Shown: in pieces, positions 35,285 to 44,219 of the stretch
How the letters are laid out: every line of letters begins with the position of its first letter
Numbering within the stretch: position 1 is the first letter of the stretch
DNA from: Campylobacter concisus
GTDB taxonomy: Bacteria; Campylobacterota; Campylobacteria; Campylobacterales; Campylobacteraceae
Direction of reading: 5' to 3'
Assembly (NCBI RefSeq): GCF_002092855.1
Contig: NZ_LVLC01000023.1
Coordinates: 62,001-126,000 of the forward strand
Length of the DNA stretch: 64,000 nt
Position numbers and translations under genes: made by a program
The notes under the pieces: model-generated
The model's input: only the letters and a program-made list of their open reading frames with translations
Told to the model about the DNA's origin: nothing
Database searches by the model: none

Positions 35285-35305
35285 AAAATAGTAATGTGCT
35301 ATTTT
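35285..35305 (-). terminator. Weak hairpin at the end of the glycan locus
   Basis: On the minus strand AAAATAG-CACATTA-CTATTTT followed by TAGGTTTTTAATTT overlaps the stop of the last glycosyltransferase gene. AU-rich arms make this a weak but well-placed terminator candidate. Confidence 0.35.
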
Positions 35306-36429
35306 CCAATAATAATCTTTGCAAGTCTTTCATTCTTTTCATTTATATTAAATTTTACTTCAGCTATTTTTCTGCTTTCCATACCCATTTGGACTATCAT
35401 TTCTGAATTTTGTATAAAATAAATCATCTTTTGTGCCAAAATTTTACTATCAAATGGTGGCACCAAGAATCCATTTACTCCATCTTCAACAGTTTCTTTG
35501 CATCCTACACTATTTGTGGTTATTACTGCCCTTCCTATCGCCATAGCTTCCTGTGTACTTCTTGGCACACCTTCTCTGTAATACGAAGGCAAGACAAAAA
35601 TGGAACTATTCATTATCCGTTCTTTTATATCATTTACGAAGCCAGGATATATAACTACACCACTATCAAGATAAGGTTTTAGCTCTTCTTGCGTTAATCC
35701 AAATGGATTGTGCTCATCAAAACTACCAAATATATAAAACTTTACATCTTTATATTTTTCTTTTACGATTTTAGCTGCCTCTAAATACTCAAATATTCCC
35801 TTTTCTGCAAGAAGTCTTGCTATAAAAATAAAACTTATAGGATCAGTAGGTGCTTTAGTATATGAGAATTTATCAAGATCAACACCTATGCCACCTAAGA
35901 TATTTATAGATTTTACTTTTATATTGTATTTATCAATCAAGTCCTTTTTATCGTCATTATTTAAAAATATAAGCTCGTCAAGAGATGGTAGTGAAATTCT
36001 ATATAAAAGAACTTGTATAGTTTTTATAATTTTCGCCTTTTTTGTTTGCCCATTTTTATGAACTGTAAAAGCCCCGCCAAGCCCTTCTATCATGCCTACT
36101 ATTCGTGGCACTCTTGCTATTTTTGCGGCTATAGCTGCAAAAATAACTGGCTTAACAAAAAAAGAAAAAACCGCATCTGGCCTATGCTGCCTAAATAGTT
36201 TAACCAAATCATATGTAGCAATGATATCTTTAAATGGATTTAGCCCTTTTGCATTTAAAGTGTGGTCAAGCGGTGTTGCACCTAATGAGATTATTTTTTT
36301 TCTACTTTCTTCATTGTAGTCACTAACTAAACAGTAGACATCATGCCCTTTTGATACAAGTAGTTTTATGAGCTCTTCTCTGAAATTTATCATCATAGAC
36401 GAGACATTACCGATTATAAAAATTTTCAT
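35299..36429 (-). CDS. Glycosyltransferase family 4
   Basis: A 376-residue GT-B glycosyltransferase acting at the cytoplasmic face on a growing lipid-linked glycan. The N-terminal domain begins MKIFIIGNVSSMMINFREELIKL; the middle has IVGMIEGLGGAF (glycine loop) and the C-terminal nucleotide domain ISFIFIARLLAEKGIFEYLEAA, VLPSYYREGVPRSTQEAMAIG with the Glu-x7-Glu motif, and GFLVPPFD. Overall it resembles PglA-type transferases that add the second sugar to a bacillosamine-like acceptor; donor is unknown. I start at ATG 36429, five bases after GGAG, not the upstream ATG. Last gene of the long minus-strand locus. Confidence 0.87.
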   Translation of the reverse strand: MKIFIIGNVSSMMINFREELIKLLVSKGHDVYCLVSDYNEESRKKIISLGATPLDHTLNAKGLNPFKDIIATYDLVKLFRQHRPDAVFSFFVKPVIFAAIAAKIARVPRIVGMIEGLGGAFTVHKNGQTKKAKIIKTIQVLLYRISLPSLDELIFLNNDDKKDLIDKYNIKVKSINILGGIGVDLDKFSYTKAPTDPISFIFIARLLAEKGIFEYLEAAKIVKEKYKDVKFYIFGSFDEHNPFGLTQEELKPYLDSGVVIYPGFVNDIKERIMNSSIFVLPSYYREGVPRSTQEAMAIGRAVITTNSVGCKETVEDGVNGFLVPPFDSKILAQKMIYFIQNSEMIVQMGMESRKIAEVKFNINEKNERLAKIIIGK

Positions 36430-36450
36430 AGCAACTCCAATCATATGAAT

Positions 36451-37431
36451 CTAAAAATTTCTAAGCCTAATAAATACTTTTTTTGCAAAAACAAAAATTT
36501 GCGGGAACCCTATAAAAACAGTGCTATATAAAATTTTATAGATTATATTTCTATTGATTTGAAAAACGTATTTTATATTATTTGCTTCTGGGCATATAGC
36601 ATTTATTTGTTTTTTGAAGTCACTTTCAGAATAATCCAAAGTAAATTTTAAAATAGTAGGAATGTGAAATTTAAAATATTCATCAAAAAGATCTTTTTGT
36701 ATCAAAAATTTCTTTACAGCTATGCTAAAATCAGCAAAATCACCAAGGGCTTTTTTATTATTTGAAAAACTACTAGAAAGCGAATTAGGATTTGTTCTAT
36801 AGTGATAAAATGGTTTTGCAATGTGAATAATTTTTTTTGCCCAATAAAAAAGCTGTAAATTTACAAAACTATCTTCACAGTGCGAAAAATATGGAAATTC
36901 AACATTTTCATAAAGCTCTCTTTTAACCAATTTATCACACATGGAAACAGAAATTTCATGAGATAAAATAGCTTTTACGAAGTTCAAATTAGACTTTGGA
37001 TGATTTTTTGTATAAAAAAAACTTTTTACAACGCTTTTTTTATTAAATTCTTTAATATAGTCAAAACAAACTATGTCTGCATAACTTTTTCTAGCTTCAC
37101 TCATCAAAGAACTTACCATATCTTTATCGACCCAGTCGTCACTATCTACATGTAAAATGTATTTACCACTTGATATTTTCAACCCACTTTTTCTAGCTTG
37201 CGGCAAGCCTTCATTTTTTATTTTATTAATAATTTTTACATGGCTTATTCTATTTGGGTATCTTTCAATAATGTCCTTCAAAATTTTCATAGAACTATCT
37301 GGAGTGCAATCATTTACAAAAATATACTCTATATTGTTATAGTCTTGCTCTAAAAGCGTAGTTGCACATTTTTCTATATATTTCTCCACATTATATATGG
37401 GAACTATTATAGAAACATCGTAGTCTTTCAT
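36451..37431 (-). CDS. Glycosyltransferase family 2
   Basis: A 326-residue GT-A transferase. The nucleotide-binding N-terminus is VSIIVPIYNVEKYIEKCATTLLEQDYNN followed within 100 residues by VNDCTPDSSMKIL, AQARKSG-like LPQARKSGLKISSGKYILHVDSDDW with the metal-binding DSDD. The C-terminal part has a SMCDKLVKRELYENV segment and a helical tail ending in basic residues. Donor and acceptor are unknown. It lies 10 bases after the preceding glycosyltransferase and 21 bases before the GT4 gene. Confidence 0.87.
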   Translation of the reverse strand: MKDYDVSIIVPIYNVEKYIEKCATTLLEQDYNNIEYIFVNDCTPDSSMKILKDIIERYPNRISHVKIINKIKNEGLPQARKSGLKISSGKYILHVDSDDWVDKDMVSSLMSEARKSYADIVCFDYIKEFNKKSVVKSFFYTKNHPKSNLNFVKAILSHEISVSMCDKLVKRELYENVEFPYFSHCEDSFVNLQLFYWAKKIIHIAKPFYHYRTNPNSLSSSFSNNKKALGDFADFSIAVKKFLIQKDLFDEYFKFHIPTILKFTLDYSESDFKKQINAICPEANNIKYVFQINRNIIYKILYSTVFIGFPQIFVFAKKVFIRLRNF

Positions 37432-37441
37432 TTATACATCT

Positions 37442-38206
37442 TTATAATTTTCTAAAATTTTTAATAAGTCTTAAAATAAATAGGACAGTTTGTAAAAATT
37501 TATTTTCGCCCATCACCACCTGAACTCTGTAAAATTCACAAAGAGCCCCCAACATATCAATACTACTAACTCCATCATTTGAAAATTTACCGACAACACT
37601 TTTTATAACTTTTATCTTTGCTCCACAATTTGCAGCAGTTAGTACAAATAGCTGATCTGCCGCTATTGGAAATTTTCTTGAATAGTAACCAAGTTTTTGA
37701 TGAAGACTTGTACGGTATATTGAGCCTACAGCATGTCCAGAGATGTAGTGAGCTTGTGCCTTTAGCCATCTTGGTCCACCATTTGGCTCAATTTTGCCAT
37801 TATTAGTATCAATACAAGCTGTTATTATGTCTACACCATCCCCCATGGCTTTCTTATAATCTTTAATAGCATTTGGATAAAGCCCATCATCGGCACCGAT
37901 AACAAGATAGAATTCTCCATTGCAAGCTTTTATACCTCTATTTAAAGCATCATAAATCCCAAAGTCTTCGCCCGAAATTACTTTTATATTTATCCCACCA
38001 GTATTTTTTAAAATTTCTAAAGTCTTATCGCTAGACGCTCCATCAGAAATGATCCACTCAAAATCTTTATCGACTTGCTCTTTCAGACTTTTTATCAATC
38101 TAGGCAAGAATTTTTCTACATTATAAGTTGCAGTAATTATGCTAAGTATTGTGGGTCTTTCTTCATAATTTTTATAGTAGATATCTTTATCTATTGGTTC
38201 TTTTAT
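37442..38206 (-). CDS. Glycosyltransferase family 2 with apparent ATA start
   Basis: A GT-A transferase of about 254 residues. The first canonical start (TTG 38107) would begin at PRLIKSLKEQ and remove the first beta strand. The frame stays open upstream and encodes the expected TILSIITATYNVEKFLPRLI, yet contains no ATG, GTG or TTG. A strong GGAGGGG at 38214-38220 sits seven bases before ATA 38206 (four before ATA 38209), just after the stop of the upstream gene. Other motifs: WIISDGASSDKTLEIL, GIYDALNRGI, GADDGLYPNA, and GHAVGSIYRTSLHQKLG. It resembles WcaA/WcaE-like transferases. Either a rare ATA start or a 5' mutation applies. Confidence 0.75.
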   Translation of the reverse strand: MKEPIDKDIYYKNYEERPTILSIITATYNVEKFLPRLIKSLKEQVDKDFEWIISDGASSDKTLEILKNTGGINIKVISGEDFGIYDALNRGIKACNGEFYLVIGADDGLYPNAIKDYKKAMGDGVDIITACIDTNNGKIEPNGGPRWLKAQAHYISGHAVGSIYRTSLHQKLGYYSRKFPIAADQLFVLTAANCGAKIKVIKSVVGKFSNDGVSSIDMLGALCEFYRVQVVMGENKFLQTVLFILRLIKNFRKL

Positions 38207-38210
38207 TATA

Positions 38211-39401
38211 TTACCCCTCCCTCTCGTCAGCCTTATTTAATAGTTTTTCTATCAATCTTAATAAATCTTTAGAATAATTATCGAAGCTTAGCTCTTTACA
38301 AAAAAAATCCGTACAAGCTTCATTAATATGCCGAGATGGCTGAAAATGTTCTAATATAACTGGAATTTCTTCTATACTTTTTATGGAAAAGCCTAAATTA
38401 TTCTTTTTAATACTCTCATCCAAAATTTTATTTTTTGTAGTTATAATTGGTAATCCATTTTGCAAATAAGTACTTATTTTCCCAGAAGCTAGCCCAATAA
38501 ATTCAATATTTTTTCCCGTATATTTATTGGCAAAATTAGGACAATATGTTGCTAACCCCAAATCTGCACAATGTAATATTTTATGCATATCGCCAGTATC
38601 TTTTATTTTTATATTTGAAAAATATACCTTCTTATTCTTGTATTTAAGAATATGTGGGTATAGCTTATTTACTTTTTTTTGTGTATCACCATATCTATCA
38701 TGTAAAACAAATACCCAAGAATCTGGAAAATTATTAACATTTGCTAAAACCTTGTCAATACAAGTCCATCTATCGACCGATCCTATAAATATTAATATGT
38801 TCTTATCTTTTGGAATATTAAGTTCATCATAAATTAAGTACTCTTTTTTATAAGAAAAAAAATCTGATGATGATACTGGTATTGTGAAAATTTTTTTACT
38901 ACTTATTTTATTTTCTTCAGAAAGAAATCTTGCCCTGATATCGTCTTGAGTTATTACAAAATCTAATTCTTGTGATGCATTTATTTCTATTTTTTTTTCT
39001 TTGTAGCCACATTCACCATAAAAAAAAATTTCATACGATATAAGTCCAAATGGAACTTTTATTCTTTTTGCAAATTCGCTTGCCAATAGTAGCCCAAGTT
39101 GATCTACACCTATAATCAAATCATACAAATCTCTTGAGAAATATTTTTTTTCAAAAAATTTATAAAAAAATTTAAATAAAAAACGATTCCATAAAATTCT
39201 ATTGAATATTCTATTGAATATCTTATTGTAAACCTTAACTATATGTCTAAACTCAAGGCTATCATATGCCACCTTTAAATTCGGTAAAAAAATTTCCAAA
39301 CTATAGTTAGCATTCAATAACTTAATTATTGAATATAAATTTGGATTATTATAAATATTTCCTTCAGGATGAATAATCAAAATTCTTTTCTTACTATCCA
39401 T
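38211..39401 (-). CDS. Glycosyltransferase, GT-B type
   Basis: A 396-residue protein starting at ATG 39401 (a TTG 12 bases upstream is possible). The N-terminus, RILIIHPEGNIYNNPNLYSI, and the central Rossmann strand ILIFIGSVDRWTCIDKVLAN followed by FVLHDRYGDTQKK fit the two-domain GT-B fold. Toward the end, ADLGLATYC and the acceptor-type segment GLASGKISTYLQNGLPIITT match the position of the donor-binding loop. It is distant from well-known families, and its sugar is unknown. The gene is very AT-rich. It overlaps the methyltransferase gene upstream by 25 bases, and its last bases supply the ribosome site for the next gene. Confidence 0.72.
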   Translation of the reverse strand: MDSKKRILIIHPEGNIYNNPNLYSIIKLLNANYSLEIFLPNLKVAYDSLEFRHIVKVYNKIFNRIFNRILWNRFLFKFFYKFFEKKYFSRDLYDLIIGVDQLGLLLASEFAKRIKVPFGLISYEIFFYGECGYKEKKIEINASQELDFVITQDDIRARFLSEENKISSKKIFTIPVSSSDFFSYKKEYLIYDELNIPKDKNILIFIGSVDRWTCIDKVLANVNNFPDSWVFVLHDRYGDTQKKVNKLYPHILKYKNKKVYFSNIKIKDTGDMHKILHCADLGLATYCPNFANKYTGKNIEFIGLASGKISTYLQNGLPIITTKNKILDESIKKNNLGFSIKSIEEIPVILEHFQPSRHINEACTDFFCKELSFDNYSKDLLRLIEKLLNKADEREG

Positions 39402-40141
39402 GTCACATTCCAACTCTTAAAACTAGGTTTTCTATAGCTCATCCATTTATATTTCTTTAAAATCTTAAGACCAACCGTTTTACAAATAAATTCTAGCTCC
39501 GTATCAAAAAAATACCTCATTTTGTGTAATTCTTTTTTTTCTACTACTTTTTTCGATATCTTATCTTCTATAAAAATATCATAGTTCACGTCTACAATAT
39601 TTCTTTGGGCATAAATAATAGGCTCTGCAAGTCTTGTTATTTTTATATTCTTATTTTCAAGTCTCTTAATTCTAGTTACCGGTAAATCCGTAAGCACGGC
39701 TGGTCCATACCAAAAATCAAAAATAAAAATTCCATGTGTATTTAAATGCTTCTTAGCTATCTCAAATACTTTTAATAGCTCACTATTCGTATTTTGATAA
39801 CTCATAACATGAAACAAGGAAGTAATTACATCAAATTTTTTATCAATATTTAAATTTTGAATACTTGAATGACTAAAATCAAGCCTGTCTTCCTTTCCAA
39901 TCTTTCTTTTATTTGCGATTTTAAGCATATCTTGGCTTAAGTCTATACCGTGAACTTTATAGCCCTTTTCACATAAAAGTTCAGCATGTTTTCCGGTGCC
40001 ACAGCCCATATCTAGCAACGTTTTAGTATTTTGACAATTCTTTTTTATTAGAAAATCTATATATTCAACTTCACCAGAGTAATTTTTATCTTCATAAAGA
40101 AGATCATAGTATTTTGAATATAAATCTCCAAATTGTTTCAT
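39377..40141 (-). CDS. SAM-dependent methyltransferase, sugar-modifying type
   Basis: A 254-residue class I methyltransferase. Motif I is TLLDMGCGTGKHAELL, motif II KVHGIDLSQDMLKIA, and VITSLFHVMSYQN corresponds to motif III. A beta-rich insert around residues 150-215 (FDFWYGPAVLTDL and onward) is like that of DesVI/TylM1 amino-sugar N-methyltransferases. The gene directly follows a perosamine-synthase-like aminotransferase (four-base overlap), so methylation of an amino-sugar nucleotide is a reasonable inference. O-methylation cannot be excluded. Confidence 0.8.
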   Translation of the reverse strand: MKQFGDLYSKYYDLLYEDKNYSGEVEYIDFLIKKNCQNTKTLLDMGCGTGKHAELLCEKGYKVHGIDLSQDMLKIANKRKIGKEDRLDFSHSSIQNLNIDKKFDVITSLFHVMSYQNTNSELLKVFEIAKKHLNTHGIFIFDFWYGPAVLTDLPVTRIKRLENKNIKITRLAEPIIYAQRNIVDVNYDIFIEDKISKKVVEKKELHKMRYFFDTELEFICKTVGLKILKKYKWMSYRKPSFKSWNVTWIVRKEF

Positions 40142-41262
40142 TTTAAAACCTCATGCATAATTTTCGAAACTTCTTTTATCTGTTCTTCCGTAATTGCTAA
40201 GCCACTTGGAATATAAAATCCTCTTTCATAAAGTTTTTTAGCATTTGGATAGTCTTCATTTTTAAAAAGCCCCATATTTTTAAAAACTGGTTGTTCATGC
40301 ATGGGATAAAAAAAAGGTCTGGTTCCAACTCCTTTAATACCAAGTTCTTGCATAATATCTTTTGCTATTTTTTTGCAAACATCTTTAAGTGTAATGGTAA
40401 ATACCCAATAAATATTTTCTGCAAATGGCTTATTTTTTATAGGTAAATTTATGGTATCTATATCGCCAAGTAGCTCCTGATACATACTGCCTATCCATCT
40501 TTTTTTGATTATATGTTCCTTTATCCTTTCCAATTGTGCAACTCCGAGTGCCGCCTGGATATTTGTCATTCTAAGATTGCTCCCAAGTCTTTCGTGAATA
40601 AATCTTTTCTTTCCATCTGACGAAAAACAAAGATTTCTTAAACTTTTGCATTTCTCGTACAAATTTTCATCATCTGTTAATACCATGCCACCCTCACCAG
40701 TTGTAACATGTTTATTTGGATAAAAACTAAATATACTTATATCGCCAAAAGACCCACACATTTTATTGTTATATGTCTGTCCATGCATCTCGGCTGCATC
40801 TTCTATAATTCTAAGATTATATTTTTTTGCCAAATTTAAAATCGGATCAATATCCACAGGTAGCCCATATATATGAACAACCATTATGGCTTTTGTATTT
40901 GGTGTAATTTTTGCCTCAATATCTTCCACTTTCATATTAAAGCTATCATACTCGCTATCCACTAATACTGGTTTTGCCCCAACTTTCACAACTGCTTGAG
41001 CACAAGATATTATCGTAAAACTAGGCATTATAACTTCATCATTTTTACCAAGGTCAAGCGCTTCTATAGCCATCTCAAGAGCAGCGGTTCCATTTGTTAC
41101 AGCAACAGCATATTTTCTACCTATATAGCTAGACATATTTTCTTCAAATTTTTTTATAAATGGACCCTCGCTACTTATCCACCCAGTATCTATACACTCA
41201 TTTAGATATTTTTTTTCATTACCATTTAGTAATGGCTCATTTACTGGTATAAAGTCCATCAT
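40138..41262 (-). CDS. DegT/DnrJ-family sugar aminotransferase, GDP-perosamine-synthase-like
   Basis: A 374-residue PLP enzyme that aminates a nucleotide-linked 4-keto sugar. Visible: FIPVNEPLLNGNEKKYLNECIDTGWISS, the cofactor pocket TNGTAALEMAI, DAAEMHGQ (Asp that contacts the pyridine nitrogen), and the PLP lysine in FYPNKHVTTGEGGM. The opening, the ISSEG segment and the TRPFFYPMH region resemble GDP-perosamine synthase (Per/RfbE) more than LegC or PseC. With gmd in the same locus making GDP-4-keto-6-deoxymannose, perosamine is a plausible product. Starts at ATG 41262, overlapping the cupin gene. Confidence 0.82.
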   Translation of the reverse strand: MMDFIPVNEPLLNGNEKKYLNECIDTGWISSEGPFIKKFEENMSSYIGRKYAVAVTNGTAALEMAIEALDLGKNDEVIMPSFTIISCAQAVVKVGAKPVLVDSEYDSFNMKVEDIEAKITPNTKAIMVVHIYGLPVDIDPILNLAKKYNLRIIEDAAEMHGQTYNNKMCGSFGDISIFSFYPNKHVTTGEGGMVLTDDENLYEKCKSLRNLCFSSDGKKRFIHERLGSNLRMTNIQAALGVAQLERIKEHIIKKRWIGSMYQELLGDIDTINLPIKNKPFAENIYWVFTITLKDVCKKIAKDIMQELGIKGVGTRPFFYPMHEQPVFKNMGLFKNEDYPNAKKLYERGFYIPSGLAITEEQIKEVSKIMHEVLK

Positions 41263-41687
41263 TTAATCTCCAATCTTTCTTTTTGCACTGGTTCAAACCT
41301 TATTTTATCCATTTCCCCTGCATAAGGACCTTGCTTTACTTCAATAATTTCACTTTCTTCTATCATCTCAAAACCATGTCCGCCAAAAGCTAGAAGTACT
41401 ACGTCTCCTTTGTTGAGTATAGTGCTTTGCAAATAATTTTTATTGTCATCATAAAAATCAACTCTTACTTTACCACTTTTAATATATAAAACTTCTTGAG
41501 TATACTGAACTTCTCTAGATACTGCATTATGAACATGTGGAGGAATTACATAATTTTTAGGTCTTTTCATGTATGCGAGCTGCTGAGAGAAATCATCCGG
41601 AGTAAAAAATTCTATTCCATCCTTTTCATAGTTTGCTCTTATGATTACTGATAATAATTTTTGATTATATGTTATATTTTGTATCAT
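41259..41687 (-). CDS. Small cupin-domain protein
   Basis: A 142-residue single-domain cupin. Characteristic pieces: PPHVHNAVSREV (metal/substrate motif 1 histidines), TQEVLYIKSGKVRVDFYD, and motif 2 LNKGDVVLLAFGGHGFEMI. Comparable small cupins in surface-glycan clusters are sugar isomerases (FdtA-like) or binding proteins, or are of unknown role. It overlaps the downstream aminotransferase by four bases and the upstream kinase-like gene by 23, so it belongs to that module. No precise activity can be assigned. Confidence 0.75.
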   Translation of the reverse strand: MIQNITYNQKLLSVIIRANYEKDGIEFFTPDDFSQQLAYMKRPKNYVIPPHVHNAVSREVQYTQEVLYIKSGKVRVDFYDDNKNYLQSTILNKGDVVLLAFGGHGFEMIEESEIIEVKQGPYAGEMDKIRFEPVQKERLEIK

Positions 41688-42597
41688 TTATTCTCCCGAT
41701 AATTAAATCAATAATTTTATATATATTATCTAAATTATAATTAGTATGTTTTTTTTCCTGTTCTATACGATCCAATAAGTAAATTAGTAATTGCGCATAT
41801 GGGTTCTCGAAGTTAAAATGATTAAAATATTCCTTGTATTTAATTAGTATTCTGCTATCAATAACAATTTGCTTAACGACTTCAAGCCAATTAATATTTT
41901 TATTTTCAAAAACAATCAATTCAATAACAAAATATATTTCATCCATCCATATAAACTGAAAACGCTTAAAACAATCCAAATCTATCAAATAATATCTATC
42001 CTCATTTTTCAATATATTTCTGATATGAAAATCTCCATGCGAGGGAGCCAAATATTTTTCCATTTCAAATACTTTTATAAATATTTTTTTTAAAATATTA
42101 AATTCATCATCAGTTCTTGAAATTAATTTAATTGACTCTAATATATTATTAAAATAGTTTACATCTACACTTCTTAGCATATTTTTTTCAAAGACTCTTC
42201 GCATATATTCATAAGACAATTTAAAGTCTAATTGACATATATTTTGAACTGTATTAGATTCCAAGAATATAAAACCAAATTTTCTTTTAATTTTTAAAGG
42301 TAGTAAAATATCATAGATTTCAGCATAGTTGTTTTTTATATACTCTCTATTAAATATTTCTTTTGCTAATGAATTTCTATTAATTTCAATTTTATAAGAT
42401 TTATGGTTACCCACAATAGTTAAAGCCCCAAAGATATATCTTATAAATATAATTTCTTGATTTTTATTATCAAATAATAAAAGCATACTTTTTAAAATAC
42501 TTATATTTAAAATTTTATTTATTATTAAATAAAATTTGTATTGTAGAAAGTATAAAACTTTTTTTATTAAAACATGTAATTTTTGTGACATAATCAA
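41665..42597 (-). CDS. APH/choline-kinase-like phosphotransferase
   Basis: A 310-residue protein whose C-terminal half has the kinase catalytic loop SHGDFHIRNIL (HxDxxxxN) and the metal-binding IDLDCF, the pattern of aminoglycoside phosphotransferase-like and choline/ethanolamine kinases. The N-terminal half is AT-rich and poorly conserved, with EINRNSLAKEIFNREYI where the ATP-binding lobe would lie. In surface-glycan loci such enzymes phosphorylate small alcohols or sugars before attachment, for example phosphocholine or phosphoethanolamine precursors. No matching cytidylyltransferase for these is visible. Substrate unknown. Confidence 0.72.
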   Translation of the reverse strand: MIMSQKLHVLIKKVLYFLQYKFYLIINKILNISILKSMLLLFDNKNQEIIFIRYIFGALTIVGNHKSYKIEINRNSLAKEIFNREYIKNNYAEIYDILLPLKIKRKFGFIFLESNTVQNICQLDFKLSYEYMRRVFEKNMLRSVDVNYFNNILESIKLISRTDDEFNILKKIFIKVFEMEKYLAPSHGDFHIRNILKNEDRYYLIDLDCFKRFQFIWMDEIYFVIELIVFENKNINWLEVVKQIVIDSRILIKYKEYFNHFNFENPYAQLLIYLLDRIEQEKKHTNYNLDNIYKIIDLIIGRINDTKYNI

Positions 42598-44219
42598 ATA
42601 TTAACACTATTTGCCAGTTTTAAATGCGACCATGAGGATGCACCAAACTTCATAATATTATTATTTATTGCTAAATATGCTTTATCTATATCAACTTTAT
42701 GACCATTTGTTCCCCAAACGTTATTTAACACTTCGCTTGTTATTATTGGATCATTTTCCAAATGACTCAAGTCTACAAAACTACCATATACTAATAATGC
42801 ATCACTGATACTATTTTGACTTGGGTAATCAATATCTGGTAATTGATTTAAAATTTGCCCATACTCTATTTTGCTATTTGGCTCTCTAGTAAAACCGAAT
42901 CCGCTATAAAAGGTATCTCCTGATAATATTACTGGAATACCAAGACAGCTATATTCAACACCTGCTGTTCCCCTAGCGGTAACAATAGCCTTTGCTAAAT
43001 TTTGCATGGAAGACGTATTGAAATCCTCCGGTGACAAAAATATATTGTCCGGCTTTAAATCAGATATTATCTTTTTTACTATTCCATCTTCATTATATAC
43101 ATACGATGATGGGTGTGGTTTTACAATCCAATTTATATCTTTATTTAAACTAGCTTGCTTTATTGTAAAAATAAGCCAATCATAATAATCGCTAAAAAGC
43201 ATATTTTCGCCTATAGATAAAGGGGCATCTGAAAAAACATGAGCCAAAATAAATACAAAGGGCTTTTTATTATTAATTTTTAATATACTTCTTAACTCGC
43301 TATCATTATATACTTTTTTATTACTATATGCTGCAACCAAATCATATTGTTTAAACTTTCCTCTAAGCCTAGTGTCTAGATTTGTTTTGGAATTTTTAAT
43401 AAGCTCCTCTTTATTTTTTATATTAAAAATTCTTGTCTTAATCATGTATCTTAATGAAGAATGATAAGACGGATATTCTATTTTATGGTTGTTGATAGGA
43501 TCAGATAATAACAATGCCATATCTGTTGTTTCAATTACTTGGATATTTTTTTGATATGCTACTCTAGCCAATATGCCGTAATGGACATATTGGGTATGAG
43601 TGACTATTATAATTTTATAAATGCTAGGATCTATTATTTTATTATAAAAATTTATTAAATAAATAGATTCAAAAATTAATTTAAATATTTTTGAATCTTT
43701 GTATGTAGAAGAATAATCTATACCATAAGATTTTAAGTAAGAGTCTATTATAAAGTCTCCCATTTTTACATCAGTATATTTTAAATTCTTTAAGTCCATG
43801 TCACTACACATATATTTATAATAAACAAAGACTGATTTAAAATAAGACAACAATAATAATCTTATTGAAAAAATATTTTTTGTAAAGATAAAATTTGACA
43901 ATCCAAGTTTTTTACATAAGCATATTTCTTTTAAAGAATTATTTTTATAACCATTAAATACAATATCTATTGATAGATTATATTTTTTATTAAATAAATT
44001 TGCTAACGATAATAATCTAAAAAAATAATTAGGGCCTGCTTTTATTAAACCGCCCTCTATTAAAATTCTATTTTTGCCAATGTTTTCAAAAACATATTCT
44101 TTTTTTAATAAATCAATAAAATTTTTCTCATTTGTGCTCAAATTTAATTCCGTTTTTCTATTAAAAATATTTAATAAATACTGCTTTATTAAAGACAATA
44201 ATACTCTAACTATAATCAC
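42594..44219 (-). CDS. Capsule-polysaccharide-type GT-B protein
   Basis: A 541-residue cytoplasmic or membrane-associated protein with a GT-B-like arrangement: an N-terminal domain (about residues 45-270) and a C-terminal domain beginning KKPFVFILAHVFSDAPL. The C-terminal part carries WIVKPHPSS, then SPEDFNTSSMQNLAKAIVTA, RGTAGVEYSCLGIPVILSGD and GFGFTREP. The HPSS, GTAGVEYSCLGIP and similar motifs are shared with KpsC/KpsS-like and CDP-glycerol transferase families. It therefore probably adds a sugar or polyol to the glycan. It is among the most AT-rich genes here and overlaps its neighbours by four bases on both sides. Confidence 0.68.
   Translation of the reverse strand: MIIVRVLLSLIKQYLLNIFNRKTELNLSTNEKNFIDLLKKEYVFENIGKNRILIEGGLIKAGPNYFFRLLSLANLFNKKYNLSIDIVFNGYKNNSLKEICLCKKLGLSNFIFTKNIFSIRLLLLSYFKSVFVYYKYMCSDMDLKNLKYTDVKMGDFIIDSYLKSYGIDYSSTYKDSKIFKLIFESIYLINFYNKIIDPSIYKIIIVTHTQYVHYGILARVAYQKNIQVIETTDMALLLSDPINNHKIEYPSYHSSLRYMIKTRIFNIKNKEELIKNSKTNLDTRLRGKFKQYDLVAAYSNKKVYNDSELRSILKINNKKPFVFILAHVFSDAPLSIGENMLFSDYYDWLIFTIKQASLNKDINWIVKPHPSSYVYNEDGIVKKIISDLKPDNIFLSPEDFNTSSMQNLAKAIVTARGTAGVEYSCLGIPVILSGDTFYSGFGFTREPNSKIEYGQILNQLPDIDYPSQNSISDALLVYGSFVDLSHLENDPIITSEVLNNVWGTNGHKVDIDKAYLAINNNIMKFGASSWSHLKLANSVNI

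Noticed and set aside
36013-36319. Antisense frames over the glycosyltransferases
   Set aside because: AT-rich shadows without ribosome sites or domains.
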